Assembly (NCBI GenBank): GCA_012271065.1
Contig: JAAXHE010000327.1
Coordinates: 1-26,072, forward strand
Source: Candidatus Latescibacterota bacterium
Lineage (GTDB): Bacteria; Latescibacterota; UBA2968; GCA-2709665
Direction: 5' to 3'
DNA length: 26,072 nt
In this document: in pieces, positions 8,516-16,702 of the stretch
How positions within the stretch are numbered: position 1 is the stretch's first letter
How the letters are laid out: every line of letters begins with the position of its first letter
Notes under the pieces: generated by a model
What the model was told of the DNA's origin: nothing
The model's database searches: none
The model's input: only the letters and a program-made list of their open reading frames with translations
Made by a program: the position numbers and the translations under genes

Positions 8516-9124
8516 CTACCTGCCATATCGGATCCTGTCCAGTTCCGCCCGGTATTCCTCCGGTGTATCGATGTCCCTCAATACACCCTCGTCCGCCACC
8601 TCCACCTCCAGCGTGTCGCCCGGGTTTCCCCGCATTACGGGTTTCAGCCCGTCCTCTCCTGTAAGAGACCGGATCTCCGAAAGATAGCGACCCAGATCCA
8701 CCAGGGCCGGATGCCCTCGTTTGCCACGGTAAATCGGAACGACGATACCTTTGTTGCCCTTCCGATACGCCGCAGCCACCTTCCTGACCACGCTCGCGCG
8801 GACGTTCGGTTGATCCCCGAGGGCGATCAGCGCGGCATCGGCTGACTTCTCCAGGGCTGCAAGCCCGGACAGGATACTCGTAAACATCCCGTTGCGATAA
8901 TCGGGATTCAGGTGAAACGACACCGGCCGCTCCGCGAGACTGTCCCGCACGGCGTCGGCACGGTGACCCAGTACGACCAGGATACCGTCCAGATCGGCTT
9001 CCAGCAGCGTATCGACCACGGCTTGGAGTACCGTCTTTTCGCCAAAGGGCAACAACTGTTTGGGAGTCCCCATGCGAATCGACATGCCGGCAGCCGGCAC
9101 AAGCGCGCAGATGCGTTTCTTCAT
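8516..9124 (-). CDS. MocA/MobA-like nucleotidyltransferase (NTP_transf_3 family)
   Basis: The protein (202 residues from ATG 9124) starts with the nucleotide-binding signature AAG-x4-RMG-x-PK at residues 11-22. It has GDQP at 103-106 and GKRGHP at 134-139. The DQP and RGHP forms are typical of molybdenum-cofactor cytidylyltransferase (MocA) rather than MobA, but no molybdoenzyme or other cofactor gene is nearby, so its real substrate is open. This MocA is unrelated to the MocA of the oxidoreductase family name. The open frame extends to 9199, but the extra 25 residues precede the natural beta-strand start. There is no ribosome site before the ATG; instead an extended -10 box lies 10 bases upstream. 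A 136-base gap separates it from the next operon gene. Confidence 0.85.
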   Translation of the reverse strand: MKKRICALVPAAGMSIRMGTPKQLLPFGEKTVLQAVVDTLLEADLDGILVVLGHRADAVRDSLAERPVSFHLNPDYRNGMFTSILSGLAALEKSADAALIALGDQPNVRASVVRKVAAAYRKGNKGIVVPIYRGKRGHPALVDLGRYLSEIRSLTGEDGLKPVMRGNPGDTLEVEVADEGVLRDIDTPEEYRAELDRIRYGR

Positions 9125-9134
9125 TTGAATGTCA

Positions 9135-9143
9135 AGTATAACA
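9135..9143 (-). promoter_or_regulatory. Extended -10 promoter next to the nucleotidyltransferase start
   Basis: On the minus strand the bases read TGTTATACT, an extended -10 element (TGn plus TATACT), directly downstream of a run of T. No good -35 box is seen. Transcription would begin only about 4-6 bases before the ATG at 9124, and no Shine-Dalgarno sequence is present, so the message would be nearly leaderless. Confidence 0.4.
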
Positions 9144-9163
9144 AAAAAAAGCCGGTGATACCA

Positions 9164-9475
9164 CAACTTCTGACTCACGACTGCAACATGCCTGAGCATG
9201 CGGCTGATCCGCGTTTAAAAACAAACACTTAATCGTCATCGGTCAAGGCGTTTCAACGGCAGGGGGACAATGTGAGTCCACCGGCGGCGGCAACGCGGGG
9301 GAAGGGCAGCGATAGCGACGCTAGATTATTCATAACAAATTTAAAAACAGTAAATTAAACCCATCCCTTTGCGCTTTGACTTGACTTTTTCCCATTAAAT
9401 AGTACATTACCTTTCTTTAAAATATCGAGGGGGTCGATTTTCGCGCAGTGTCAGCTTCCGGAGAAGCCATTTCAG
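9164..9475. other. AT-rich intergenic region between divergent genes
   Basis: This gap separates the minus-strand operon from the + strand zinc-ribbon gene. The part from about 9325 to 9425 is strikingly AT-rich compared with its surroundings and contains the + strand promoter listed separately. I see no open frame, tRNA or strong hairpin in it. Confidence 0.6.
9381..9408 (+). promoter_or_regulatory. Probable promoter for the zinc-ribbon gene
   Basis: TTGACT (9381-9386) is followed after 16 bases by TACATT (9403-9408), the same -10 hexamer as in the promoter at the left end of the window. A second TTGACT overlaps the first at 9376. The location, about 65 bases before the GTG start, fits. Confidence 0.45.
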
Positions 9476-9721
9476 GTGCTCTGTGAAACGTGTGAAACGC
9501 GTCCCGCCACACGGATCTCCACCCGGGTTTTGAACGGTGAGAAACAGGTCACTTACCGTTGCGAAGTCTGCGAAGCGTTGCCTGAACCCGGCTCGAAACC
9601 CCGCCTGGAGCGCCCGTGCGAGCGTTGCGGAGAGAATGAGGGACGGATCAAACTCACCCGCCTCGCGGAACGTTATCGAACCGTAACGTATCTGTGTGAA
9701 ACCTGTGCGACGCGGCAGTAG
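9476..9721 (+). CDS. Small double zinc-ribbon protein, McsA/UvrB-motif-like
   Basis: This 81-residue protein is built of two similar halves. Each half starts with a CxxC pair, has a short basic or hydrophobic stretch, and ends with a second CxxC (CETC, CEVC, CERC, CETC). The pattern of C-x2-C, about 20 residues, then YxCExC resembles the zinc fingers at the N-terminus of McsA and ClpE-type proteins. Those act as adaptors in arginine-kinase and Clp stress systems. No mcsB or clpC gene is in view, so function is open. It starts with GTG; a GGAG lies 12 bases upstream, which is longer than usual. No strong terminator separates it from the glycosidase gene 106 bases further on. Confidence 0.75.
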   Translation: MLCETCETRPATRISTRVLNGEKQVTYRCEVCEALPEPGSKPRLERPCERCGENEGRIKLTRLAERYRTVTYLCETCATRQ

Positions 9722-9827
9722 TGCGACCTCGTCGGCGAGCCCCGGCCTCCCGGGCGAGTATAGTCCTGTTTTTGATTACCGGTAGCCGGAAACGGAATCG
9801 CGCGCGCTTCAGCAACCGGACAGCCTC

Positions 9828-12800
9828 ATGATGGATACAAGCACATTCCTGAATCCTCCGGCGCCATACCGGATCCTGCCTTCCTGGGCGTGGAACAGCA
9901 CGATCGAGGAGGGCGAGATCGTGCGCCAGATCCGGGAGATGAGCGAAAAGGGACTTGGGGGTTTCTGCCTCTCCTCGGGTCCGGGGCTGAGAATTCCGTA
10001 CCTCTCCAGAATCTGGTTCGATCGAGTCCGGCTTGCGGTCGAAACCGCCAGGGAGTGCGGACTTCAGGTCTGGCTGCACGACGAATTCCCGCACCCGCAT
10101 GGCATAAGCGGCGGGCAGGTATCGTTGGGCCATCCCCAGTATAGGGGCCAGCACCTTACTTTCGATGAAATCACGGTTCAGGGCGGCCAGCAGGTGGACA
10201 TGGAATTGCCGTGGGGCACCGTTTTGCGAGCCCTCGCCGTGCCGCTCAAGCGGGACCGGTGTCTGTGGGAGAGTGTTGAGGACATCGGTGATTATATCGG
10301 CGCGAACCAGCGCCATGAGATTTACCGGGAACATGATGTCGATGGGGAGTACCACAACAAGAGATTTCTGGCCCGCCATCTCACGCATCGCCTTTTCTGG
10401 AAGGCGCCGCCGGGACGCTGGAGAGTGCTTGTCTTCATCCAGAGGGAAAGCGATGCGGAAGAACCCCATGGAATCCACTTCGATCCGTTCAACGCCGACG
10501 CCGTCGCCTGTTATCTCGAGACCACCCACGGAAGGTACGCCAGCGGGCTGGCAGACAGTTTCGGCGGCGCGATCCAGGGGATTCTGACGACCGAGGCATT
10601 TTCCATTCCGGGCAGATGGCCCTGGTCTCCGACTTTGCCCGGGGTATTCCGGGAGCGCAACCAGTATGACCTGCTCAACTGTCTCCCTGCGCTGATGACC
10701 TATTTCGGTCCGAATACGGCCCGGATCAGGTACGATTACTTCCAGACCCTGAGTGAGATGCTCAGGGACAATTTCCATAAGCCATTCGAGACGTGGTGCG
10801 CGAAACGCAACGTGTTGCACGCGTCCGACGTGACGGTATTCAGAAACGCCCACAGGCGCAACGTCCACATTCCAGGTACCTGCGGAGGCGGCGAAAAGAT
10901 CGGCGGATTCAGAGATCGGGACGCGAACGCCGCCGCTTACCGCCGCAACCCCAGATTTTCAGTATCCGTCCACGACGGTGGCCGCGCGTTCAACACGTGT
11001 TTTCAGGATACGGGGTGGTCGCTGACGCTCCAGGATATGAAGTGGACGATCGACCGGATGGGCGCACTTGGCGCCAATCTGTTTCATGCGCAGGGATTGT
11101 CCTACACCCTCGACGGGCTGCGCAAGCACCACAGTCCACCCTCCATATTCCACCAGAACCCCTACTGGAAACACTTCCGGCTTCTGGCGGACTACACGGG
11201 CCGTCTCTCATACGCCCTCAGCCAGGGTCGCCGAAGGCCCAATCTGGCCTTGCTGGATCCGGTGACGAGCCTTTGGGCGCACCTCGGCAGCCCGGGTCTC
11301 GGATGGCAGTATATCGGTTACGATGAGGATGAAGCCAAGCTCACCCAGCGGCTCGCGACGGATTGGGCATATCTCATCGAGTCCCTTTGCCAGATGCAGA
11401 GGGATTTCGACACCGTGGATCCTGAAGTCCTGGCGGCTGCGCGGGTCACCGGTAATCGGCTGCAGACAGAGGAAGGCAGCTACGATGTACTCATCCTGCC
11501 GCCCATTGCAAACCTGGAGCGAGACGCGTTTGAATGCATCCGGCAGTTTATCAACGCCGGCGGCAAAGTCATCTGTCTCGGCCTGCTTCCGATCGAAGAT
11601 ATCCAGGAAGGCCCCTCGGTCGTGGAGGCGTTCTCCCGTCTGACCGACATGGAACCCGGCCGAATGAGGCGCGACTATAGCGGCCACGAGCTGGGCGTAC
11701 ATCTCATACAGCGAGGCGACCTCTATTTCATCCGTACGGGCGGATCCGTCGAAAAAAACCGCGGCGCGCGAATGCTGTCGGATTTGCTGCACCGAATTCT
11801 TCCTCCCGACGTGATCGTGGAGACCGACAAGAAGAGTGGTTCGGCGATCATGTCGCAAAGAAGAGAAACGCCGAACGAAGATCTGTTTTTCTTTGCGAAT
11901 ACCGACCGAAACGCCTTTACGTCCCGGGTCACGGTACAGGTGCCGTCTCATCGGCGAAAGGTGGAACGGTGGGACCTCGAGACCGGCCGACGGACCCCGC
12001 TGGCGGCGGAACGGGACGCCGATCGGATACAGTTCAACCTCAATTTCGATCGCCTGCAATCCCACCTTATTGTCGTGTCTGAAGACAAACCCCAGCCGCT
12101 GACGGAGTCGGAAACGGCAACCGTGTTGCGTCCCGACGCCAATGGCGCGTGGAAAGTCGATGCGGAAGAGGACAACTGTCTTCGAATGGACAGGTTCCAG
12201 ATGCAACTCGATCCACAGAACAAGGGAATCGAGCAGGGCTGGCACAAGCCCGGCTACAGGGACAACCGCTGGACGTCCATAACGCCCAAACCCGTTATCG
12301 ATCAGATCGGTGATCTGCCGTCCCTTTCCGGCCTGCCTTTCACGTTCAACAGCGGCGGCGAGGGAAAGACTGCGGGTCCGGACATCAGGTTTCCGCTGGT
12401 CTGCTGGTTCAGAACGGCATTCTCAGCCGACGTCGTGCCGTCCAAGCTCTCCCTTGTGATGGACCGCAGCGCCATTCTGGGGAACTACCAGATCTACCTG
12501 AACGGCGTCCGCCTGCCCGGAAAGGCCTTCCGTCCGACGTTTCGTTATGACCATAACAACGTTACCTGCGCGGTTGTACGCCGCGTGAACACCGGCAGGA
12601 ACGTCCTCGCGATCCGCGTGGAGCTCGACAATCTCGATCAGGGCCTGGTCGATGCCTTCTATCTCTTCGGGAAGTTCGGCGTAAGGCGCTGGCTCAACCA
12701 CTATCTGCGAATGGTCGCTCCGGTCGACCGGGGTTTCCCGGGTGAACTCGATGAACAGAAAATGCCCTATTATGCGGGCACGGTTGTATATACGAAGGAT

Positions 12801-13070
12801 ATGACGTTTGCCGAGCCTCCCGAGTCCGAGCAGTTCGTCTTCTCGCTCGAGGAGGAACTGAAGGACGTTACCGATATTGTCGAGGTGACCATCAATGGCC
12901 GCTCCCTTGGGACGAGAGCATGGGCGCCGTACAAGTGGACGGCCAGGTCCGAATGGCTCAAGCCCGGGAAAAACCGTATTGTCGTCCGGATGACCAACAC
13001 GCTTTCCAGGTTGCTCACCGGGTGTGAGTTTGAATCCCGTACCCATTCCCTGAAACCCGTCGAGCTGTAG
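9828..13070 (+). CDS. GH106-like glycoside hydrolase with C-terminal beta-sandwich domains
   Basis: This 1080-residue protein begins with FLNPPAPYRILPSWAWN and a following (alpha/beta) stretch containing GLGGF and LHDEFPHPHGISGG (about residues 82-96). This pattern is known from alpha-L-rhamnosidase GH106-like and related GH2-superfamily hydrolases. Residues from roughly 860 to the end look like jelly-roll sugar-binding domains, with CWFRTAF, YQIYLNGVRL and the late EVTINGRSLGTRAWAPYKW. No signal peptide is visible, so it would act in the cytosol on imported oligosaccharides unless exported in another way. I do not assign the catalytic acids. The ATG at 9828 has only a weak upstream site, and a second ATG follows directly. 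The 404-residue opposite-strand frame overlapping its start is a shadow. Confidence 0.82.
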   Translation: MMDTSTFLNPPAPYRILPSWAWNSTIEEGEIVRQIREMSEKGLGGFCLSSGPGLRIPYLSRIWFDRVRLAVETARECGLQVWLHDEFPHPHGISGGQVSLGHPQYRGQHLTFDEITVQGGQQVDMELPWGTVLRALAVPLKRDRCLWESVEDIGDYIGANQRHEIYREHDVDGEYHNKRFLARHLTHRLFWKAPPGRWRVLVFIQRESDAEEPHGIHFDPFNADAVACYLETTHGRYASGLADSFGGAIQGILTTEAFSIPGRWPWSPTLPGVFRERNQYDLLNCLPALMTYFGPNTARIRYDYFQTLSEMLRDNFHKPFETWCAKRNVLHASDVTVFRNAHRRNVHIPGTCGGGEKIGGFRDRDANAAAYRRNPRFSVSVHDGGRAFNTCFQDTGWSLTLQDMKWTIDRMGALGANLFHAQGLSYTLDGLRKHHSPPSIFHQNPYWKHFRLLADYTGRLSYALSQGRRRPNLALLDPVTSLWAHLGSPGLGWQYIGYDEDEAKLTQRLATDWAYLIESLCQMQRDFDTVDPEVLAAARVTGNRLQTEEGSYDVLILPPIANLERDAFECIRQFINAGGKVICLGLLPIEDIQEGPSVVEAFSRLTDMEPGRMRRDYSGHELGVHLIQRGDLYFIRTGGSVEKNRGARMLSDLLHRILPPDVIVETDKKSGSAIMSQRRETPNEDLFFFANTDRNAFTSRVTVQVPSHRRKVERWDLETGRRTPLAAERDADRIQFNLNFDRLQSHLIVVSEDKPQPLTESETATVLRPDANGAWKVDAEEDNCLRMDRFQMQLDPQNKGIEQGWHKPGYRDNRWTSITPKPVIDQIGDLPSLSGLPFTFNSGGEGKTAGPDIRFPLVCWFRTAFSADVVPSKLSLVMDRSAILGNYQIYLNGVRLPGKAFRPTFRYDHNNVTCAVVRRVNTGRNVLAIRVELDNLDQGLVDAFYLFGKFGVRRWLNHYLRMVAPVDRGFPGELDEQKMPYYAGTVVYTKDMTFAEPPESEQFVFSLEEELKDVTDIVEVTINGRSLGTRAWAPYKWTARSEWLKPGKNRIVVRMTNTLSRLLTGCEFESRTHSLKPVEL

Positions 13071-13174
13071 GTGACTCACCGCAGGCGGCGCGGATCGACT
13101 ACGTAAACAGGGTAACCGGATGAGCCATTTGGCCCGATCTCCAGGGTCGGATATACCGGATTGCGAAAAGAAAG

Positions 13175-13200
13175 AGCGGCCTCAATTAGAGGTCGCTTTT
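13175..13200 (+). terminator. Rho-independent terminator after the glycosidase
   Basis: AGCGGCCTC (13175-13183) pairs with GAGGTCGCT (13189-13197) through one G-U pair around a 5-base AATTA loop, and TTTTGTGTT follows. It lies 105 bases after the glycosidase stop. The other bases of 13071-13262 show no gene. Confidence 0.75.
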
Positions 13201-13262
13201 GTGTTGAAATCACGAGCGGAAATCGCAAATCCCTACGGAGTTCATTTCAAACGGAGACGAAT

Positions 13263-13529
13263 ATGAAAAAAGGATGGATCGCGGCAGGCGTGGCAGCCGG
13301 GCTTCAGGGATTTCTCCTGCTGGCGGCAGGACTCATCTTCGCCGCCCTGTTCCTCATCAAGATTCTCTGGGCGTGGACAATACCCGATCTCTTTCCCGGC
13401 GCGGTGGAACAGGGACTCATCGCGGGTGAAATCTCGTGGTTTGCATCCCTGAAGCTGGCCCTGTTCCTCGGAATCCTGTCAGCGATCATCGGGAACCGGA
13501 GCGTTTCCACGTCGTACTCCCGCTCCTGA
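13263..13529 (+). CDS. Small two-helix membrane protein
   Basis: I do not recognise this 88-residue protein. From the ATG at 13263, preceded by GGAGA at good spacing, the sequence has a short basic N-terminus (MKKGW). A long hydrophobic helix of about residues 6-40 (rich in A, G and L) follows, and then a second segment FASLKLALFLGILSAIIG near 64-81. It ends in a polar SVSTSYSRS tail. This suggests an inner-membrane protein with both ends on the same side. The open frame runs further upstream, but those residues cross the terminator and are not expected to be translated. A methyltransferase gene starts 53 bases later. Confidence 0.7.
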   Translation: MKKGWIAAGVAAGLQGFLLLAAGLIFAALFLIKILWAWTIPDLFPGAVEQGLIAGEISWFASLKLALFLGILSAIIGNRSVSTSYSRS

Positions 13530-13582
13530 TAGCAGAAGCCACACATTTCCGTTCGATTGTCCTTTGGAGACAGGAAAGTCAA

Positions 13583-14341
13583 TTGAAATTCGATGACAGT
13601 ACCTACTTCAAGGCATACGATCACAACTACCGTGTCGCGTATGAAGAAGGCCTGGCTTTCCTTGGTGAAGGGGGATCGCAGGGGGTACTTCGGCGCCTGA
13701 AGGGAATGCTCGGAAGAATCCCGCATTCACCGACGCAAACCCGGATACTGGACGTGGGATGTGGTGACGGCACGGTCGGAATCTTTCTCGGCGGGCTGGG
13801 ATATCGGTACCTGGGTATCGACATCTCTGAGGCTGCAATCGAACGTGCGACGCAGCGTTCCGCCGACGCCGGCGCAGACGCGGGATTCCGGGTTGCGAAC
13901 GCGCTGGATCCGGAGTCGTTGCCAGCGGACGGGTTCGACATCGTTGTCGACTGCTCTTGCTTCCATATGCTGGTTGTCGACGCGCACAGGAAAGACTACC
14001 TTGGAAACGTGAGACGGGCCATGCGGGACGGAGGATATTTCATCCTGTTCGGTTCGCATGACACGAACGCCTGCGAGGGTCCGGTGGATTCGTTCGCCGA
14101 GTTCTGCAGGAAGACGGGCGCCAATACGTCAGGCGTCCCTCTCCAGAAGCGCCACGGAAACCATTGGCAGGACGTGCAAGGCAAGAGCGTATTTCTGATG
14201 GGGCGCTCGCGCAGCCTGAAGGGCTATCGCGAGGAACTGACCGCGGAGGGTTTCAGGATCCTGTACTGTACGACCTATCGTCGTGATCCGCGGGATGCGG
14301 GATTGCTGATGCAAAAGGATATGGAAGCGCCTGAATCGTAA
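13583..14341 (+). CDS. Class I SAM-dependent methyltransferase
   Basis: The protein has motif I ILDVGCGDGTVG at residues 55-66, an acidic cofactor-ribose contact at the end of the second strand (GID, D80), and the usual third-strand region with VVDCSCFHML. These are the marks of the seven-strand class I methyltransferase fold. I choose a TTG start at 13583, with AGGAAAG a few bases upstream; it gives 252 residues. The frame stays open to 13436, but the extra residues overlap the membrane-protein gene. The methylated substrate is unknown. Its closest neighbours are an acetyltransferase and a cupin, so small-molecule modification or detoxification is likely (inference). Confidence 0.85.
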   Translation: MKFDDSTYFKAYDHNYRVAYEEGLAFLGEGGSQGVLRRLKGMLGRIPHSPTQTRILDVGCGDGTVGIFLGGLGYRYLGIDISEAAIERATQRSADAGADAGFRVANALDPESLPADGFDIVVDCSCFHMLVVDAHRKDYLGNVRRAMRDGGYFILFGSHDTNACEGPVDSFAEFCRKTGANTSGVPLQKRHGNHWQDVQGKSVFLMGRSRSLKGYREELTAEGFRILYCTTYRRDPRDAGLLMQKDMEAPES

Positions 14342-14351
14342 AGGAAGCATT

Positions 14352-15044
14352 ATGCCGACTCTCCCGCGTGGAGACGTCGTACAAACCGTCGCTCACGACG
14401 CCTTACCACGAATGACGGACTACAACGGCAAGTTTGTCACCCTGTCGCCGGTCAGCCCGAAGGCCGACGCCGAGGAACTCTTCGAGGGCTCCCACGGGTC
14501 CGAAACGTGTGAGCAGATATGGACTTACATGGGTTACGGTCCGTTTGACAGCATGCAAGCCATGCGAGCGTGGCTCGAGGACGGGGCCTTGTCGAACGAC
14601 CCGCTCTTCCTGACCGTCCACCATCGTGAGTCCGGCCGGCGGGTCGGGATGGCGAGTTTCCTGAACATCGCTTCGGATATGAGACGCCTGGAGCTGGGCC
14701 ACATCTGGTATTCGCCGGATTCTCAGAAGTCGAACGTCAATACCGAGGCCGTGTACATGATGCTTTGCGAGGCCTTCGACACGCTCAAATACCGGCGGGT
14801 CGAATGGAAATGCGATTCGCTGAACGAGCGATCCCGATTGGCGGCCCTGCGTCTAGGCTTCCGGTTCGAGGGGGTTTTCAGGCAGCACATGATCATCAAG
14901 GGACGAAACCGGGACACAGCCTGGTACGCGCTCATGGACAGCGAGTGGCCCGAGACCAGGAAGAACATGAGGAAGTGGTTGTATCAGAACCCGGATGGGC
15001 GGTTGTCACTGAGGAAACTCAATCGTGCTGAGCCCGTAGTCTGA
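14352..15044 (+). CDS. GNAT acetyltransferase, RimJ/RimL-like
   Basis: This 230-residue protein matches the RimJ/RimL branch of GNAT acetyltransferases: FVTLSPVSPKADAEEL at the start of the domain, LELGHIWYSPDSQKSNVNTEA in place of motif A, and NERSRLAALRLGFRFEGVFRQ near the C-terminus. It would transfer acetyl from acetyl-CoA to an amine on a protein or small molecule. AAGGAAG lies 4 bases before the ATG. An internal ATG at 14412 would fit the domain edge but has no ribosome site. The gene starts 10 bases after the methyltransferase stop, so the two are co-transcribed. Confidence 0.87.
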   Translation: MPTLPRGDVVQTVAHDALPRMTDYNGKFVTLSPVSPKADAEELFEGSHGSETCEQIWTYMGYGPFDSMQAMRAWLEDGALSNDPLFLTVHHRESGRRVGMASFLNIASDMRRLELGHIWYSPDSQKSNVNTEAVYMMLCEAFDTLKYRRVEWKCDSLNERSRLAALRLGFRFEGVFRQHMIIKGRNRDTAWYALMDSEWPETRKNMRKWLYQNPDGRLSLRKLNRAEPVV

Positions 15045-15146
15045 CCAGCGGTTTGAATCGTTCGGCCCCCTCGGAATATCCGACGCCAGACCTGTGCTCG
15101 GCAGTGCACGTATTCGCCACAATCCATACCAGGAGGTACGCGGCGT

Positions 15147-15554
15147 ATGACTTCGTGGAAGGTCAATCTGGACGACGTGCCGGAAGAACATCAGAAGTGG
15201 ACCTGGAGCACTGGAAACTACGAACGCTATCGTCTCCATGTCTCGGTTGCTCTGGGAAACACCCCGGAATCGCCGCACCCGTTCGACGTGGAACTGACGC
15301 GTCTTCCCCCCGGCGCGCGCCCGTGTCCGGTGCATTCGCACGCCCGGATGTGGGAGTTCTTCATTGTCGTATCCGGCCGCGCGGTGGTCGATCGTGAAGG
15401 AGAATCCACCGAAGCCGTCGCCGGAGACTGCTTCATGCAGCCCGCCGGCACCCGGCACCGGATCCGCAACGGAAGCGACTCCGAAGACCTGGTCTTCTAC
15501 GTTATCGCCAACGAGCCCGACAAACCCGACACGACGCGAAAGTACGAAGTCTGA
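15147..15554 (+). CDS. Cupin domain protein
   Basis: A single-domain cupin of 135 residues. Motif 1 is CPVHSHARMWEFFIVVSG with metal ligands H63, H65 and E70. Motif 2 is AGDCFMQPAGTRHRIRN with H104. Such small beta-barrels bind a metal and act as sugar isomerases, dioxygenases or sensor domains. The ATG is preceded by an excellent AGGAGG site (CCAGGAGGTACG). The spacing to the upstream acetyltransferase is 102 bases. It is cytosolic; activity cannot be narrowed. Confidence 0.9.
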   Translation: MTSWKVNLDDVPEEHQKWTWSTGNYERYRLHVSVALGNTPESPHPFDVELTRLPPGARPCPVHSHARMWEFFIVVSGRAVVDREGESTEAVAGDCFMQPAGTRHRIRNGSDSEDLVFYVIANEPDKPDTTRKYEV

Positions 15555-15797
15555 CCTGCGCACAATCGCGCCCGTTCCGCCCGTTGTTGTCATCCGACGC
15601 GATCGCTCCCTCCCCGCGGGTTCGGCGATCGCGCCATGCCATCCGATCGGCTGCCGTCCGCCGTCGAATATCGAAATCATCTCCCCCGACTGATCAGGTA
15701 CTGATACCTGGTGCCCTGTCCCGAAGATATCTAACCATTCTGAATTCAGGCAACCTGCATTCCGGACAGAAATCCGGAATGCGCGTGGGGAGTCACG
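15555..15797 (+). promoter_or_regulatory. Upstream region of the EamA gene with two inverted repeats
   Basis: This gap contains CAGGTA-CTGA-TACCTG at 15695-15710. Nearer the start it holds a perfect 10-base repeat: GCATTCCGGA (15757-15766) and TCCGGAATGC (15773-15782) with a 6-base loop. The second repeat ends 15 bases before the TTG start and immediately precedes the GGGGAG ribosome site. It could be an operator or an RNA hairpin affecting translation. Confidence 0.5.
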
Positions 15798-16685
15798 TTG
15801 GGGTTCTCGATCTCCGCAGGTGAGGTCTTCGGGCTGTCGTGTTCGCTGGTCTGGGCGGTGAACAGCCTGATGGTCCGCACGCAGTCGCAGGCCATCCCGC
15901 CGGCGATGATGAACGGCATCCGGTGCGCCGTGGCCACGGTCTTCTTCTGGGCGATGCTTCCGTTCGGACCGCCGCTTTCCAGCTATTCGCTGGTAACCGG
16001 ATCAGAATGGGCGCTTCTGGTGGGCGGCCTGCTGATCGGGATGGCCGTTGGCGAAACGATGTACCTCGCGGCGATCAGGGAGATCGGCGTATCACGCGCG
16101 ATGGCGCTGTCGGGGACCTTCCCACTGTCCACGTTCTTCTTCGAGTGGGCCCTGCTGCAGAATCCGTTCAGCCGGCGCTTCTTTCTGGGAATCTGCCTCG
16201 TGGCCGTGGGGGTCATCTTTCTTTCGAGCCGGTCCGGACAGCCTGAGCGTGAGCGGCCCGACCGGCTCGTCCTTGGCACCTTCCTCGCGCTGTTCGCCTG
16301 CGTGCTTTGGGGCCTGAGTACGGTGATGCTCAAACCGGCAATCGCAAATATGACGTCGGTACAGGCCAACAGCGTCCGCGTACCGCTCACGGCGGCCGTT
16401 CTCTTTCTCGCCCGCGCATGGGCGGGACCGGTGATGCGCATCCGGGACGTCGACCGGCGCGCGCTGCTGGTCGTGGCCGCGAGCGGGATTGTAGGCGTGG
16501 GCGCCGGATCGCTGCTGTATGTGATGGCGATCGCCCGGATCGGGCCGGCGAAGATGGCCACCCTGGCCTCCGTGTCACCCGTTCTGGGGCTGACGATGTC
16601 GGTCATCTTTCTGAAAGAAAAACTGACGCTGCCGCTGCTGGCGGGCGTGGTACTCTGTGTGAGCGGCGTGTGGATGGTACTGTGA
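15798..16685 (+). CDS. EamA/DMT-family membrane transporter
   Basis: This 295-residue protein is strongly hydrophobic with about ten membrane helices in two homologous EamA repeats. The first covers roughly residues 8-142, the second 159-294 after a charged linker GQPERERPDR. WAVNSLMVR and LACVLWGLSTVMLKP mark the equivalent positions of the two repeats. The family exports amino acids, nucleotides, drugs or other small molecules by drug/metabolite transport. The start is a TTG with GGGGAG 6 bases upstream. A perfect hairpin sits just before the ribosome site. Its substrate is unknown. Confidence 0.9.
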   Translation: MGFSISAGEVFGLSCSLVWAVNSLMVRTQSQAIPPAMMNGIRCAVATVFFWAMLPFGPPLSSYSLVTGSEWALLVGGLLIGMAVGETMYLAAIREIGVSRAMALSGTFPLSTFFFEWALLQNPFSRRFFLGICLVAVGVIFLSSRSGQPERERPDRLVLGTFLALFACVLWGLSTVMLKPAIANMTSVQANSVRVPLTAAVLFLARAWAGPVMRIRDVDRRALLVVAASGIVGVGAGSLLYVMAIARIGPAKMATLASVSPVLGLTMSVIFLKEKLTLPLLAGVVLCVSGVWMVL

Positions 16686-16702
16686 TGAGAGTGGACTATC
16701 GA

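Noticed and set aside
9654..10868. 404-residue open frame on the minus strand
   Set aside because: It lies antisense to the glycosidase start and zinc-ribbon gene, without a ribosome site or recognisable domain.
11208..12245. 345-residue open frame on the minus strand
   Set aside because: It is antisense to the glycosidase, is rich in Arg, His and Gly as expected of a shadow, and lacks motifs.
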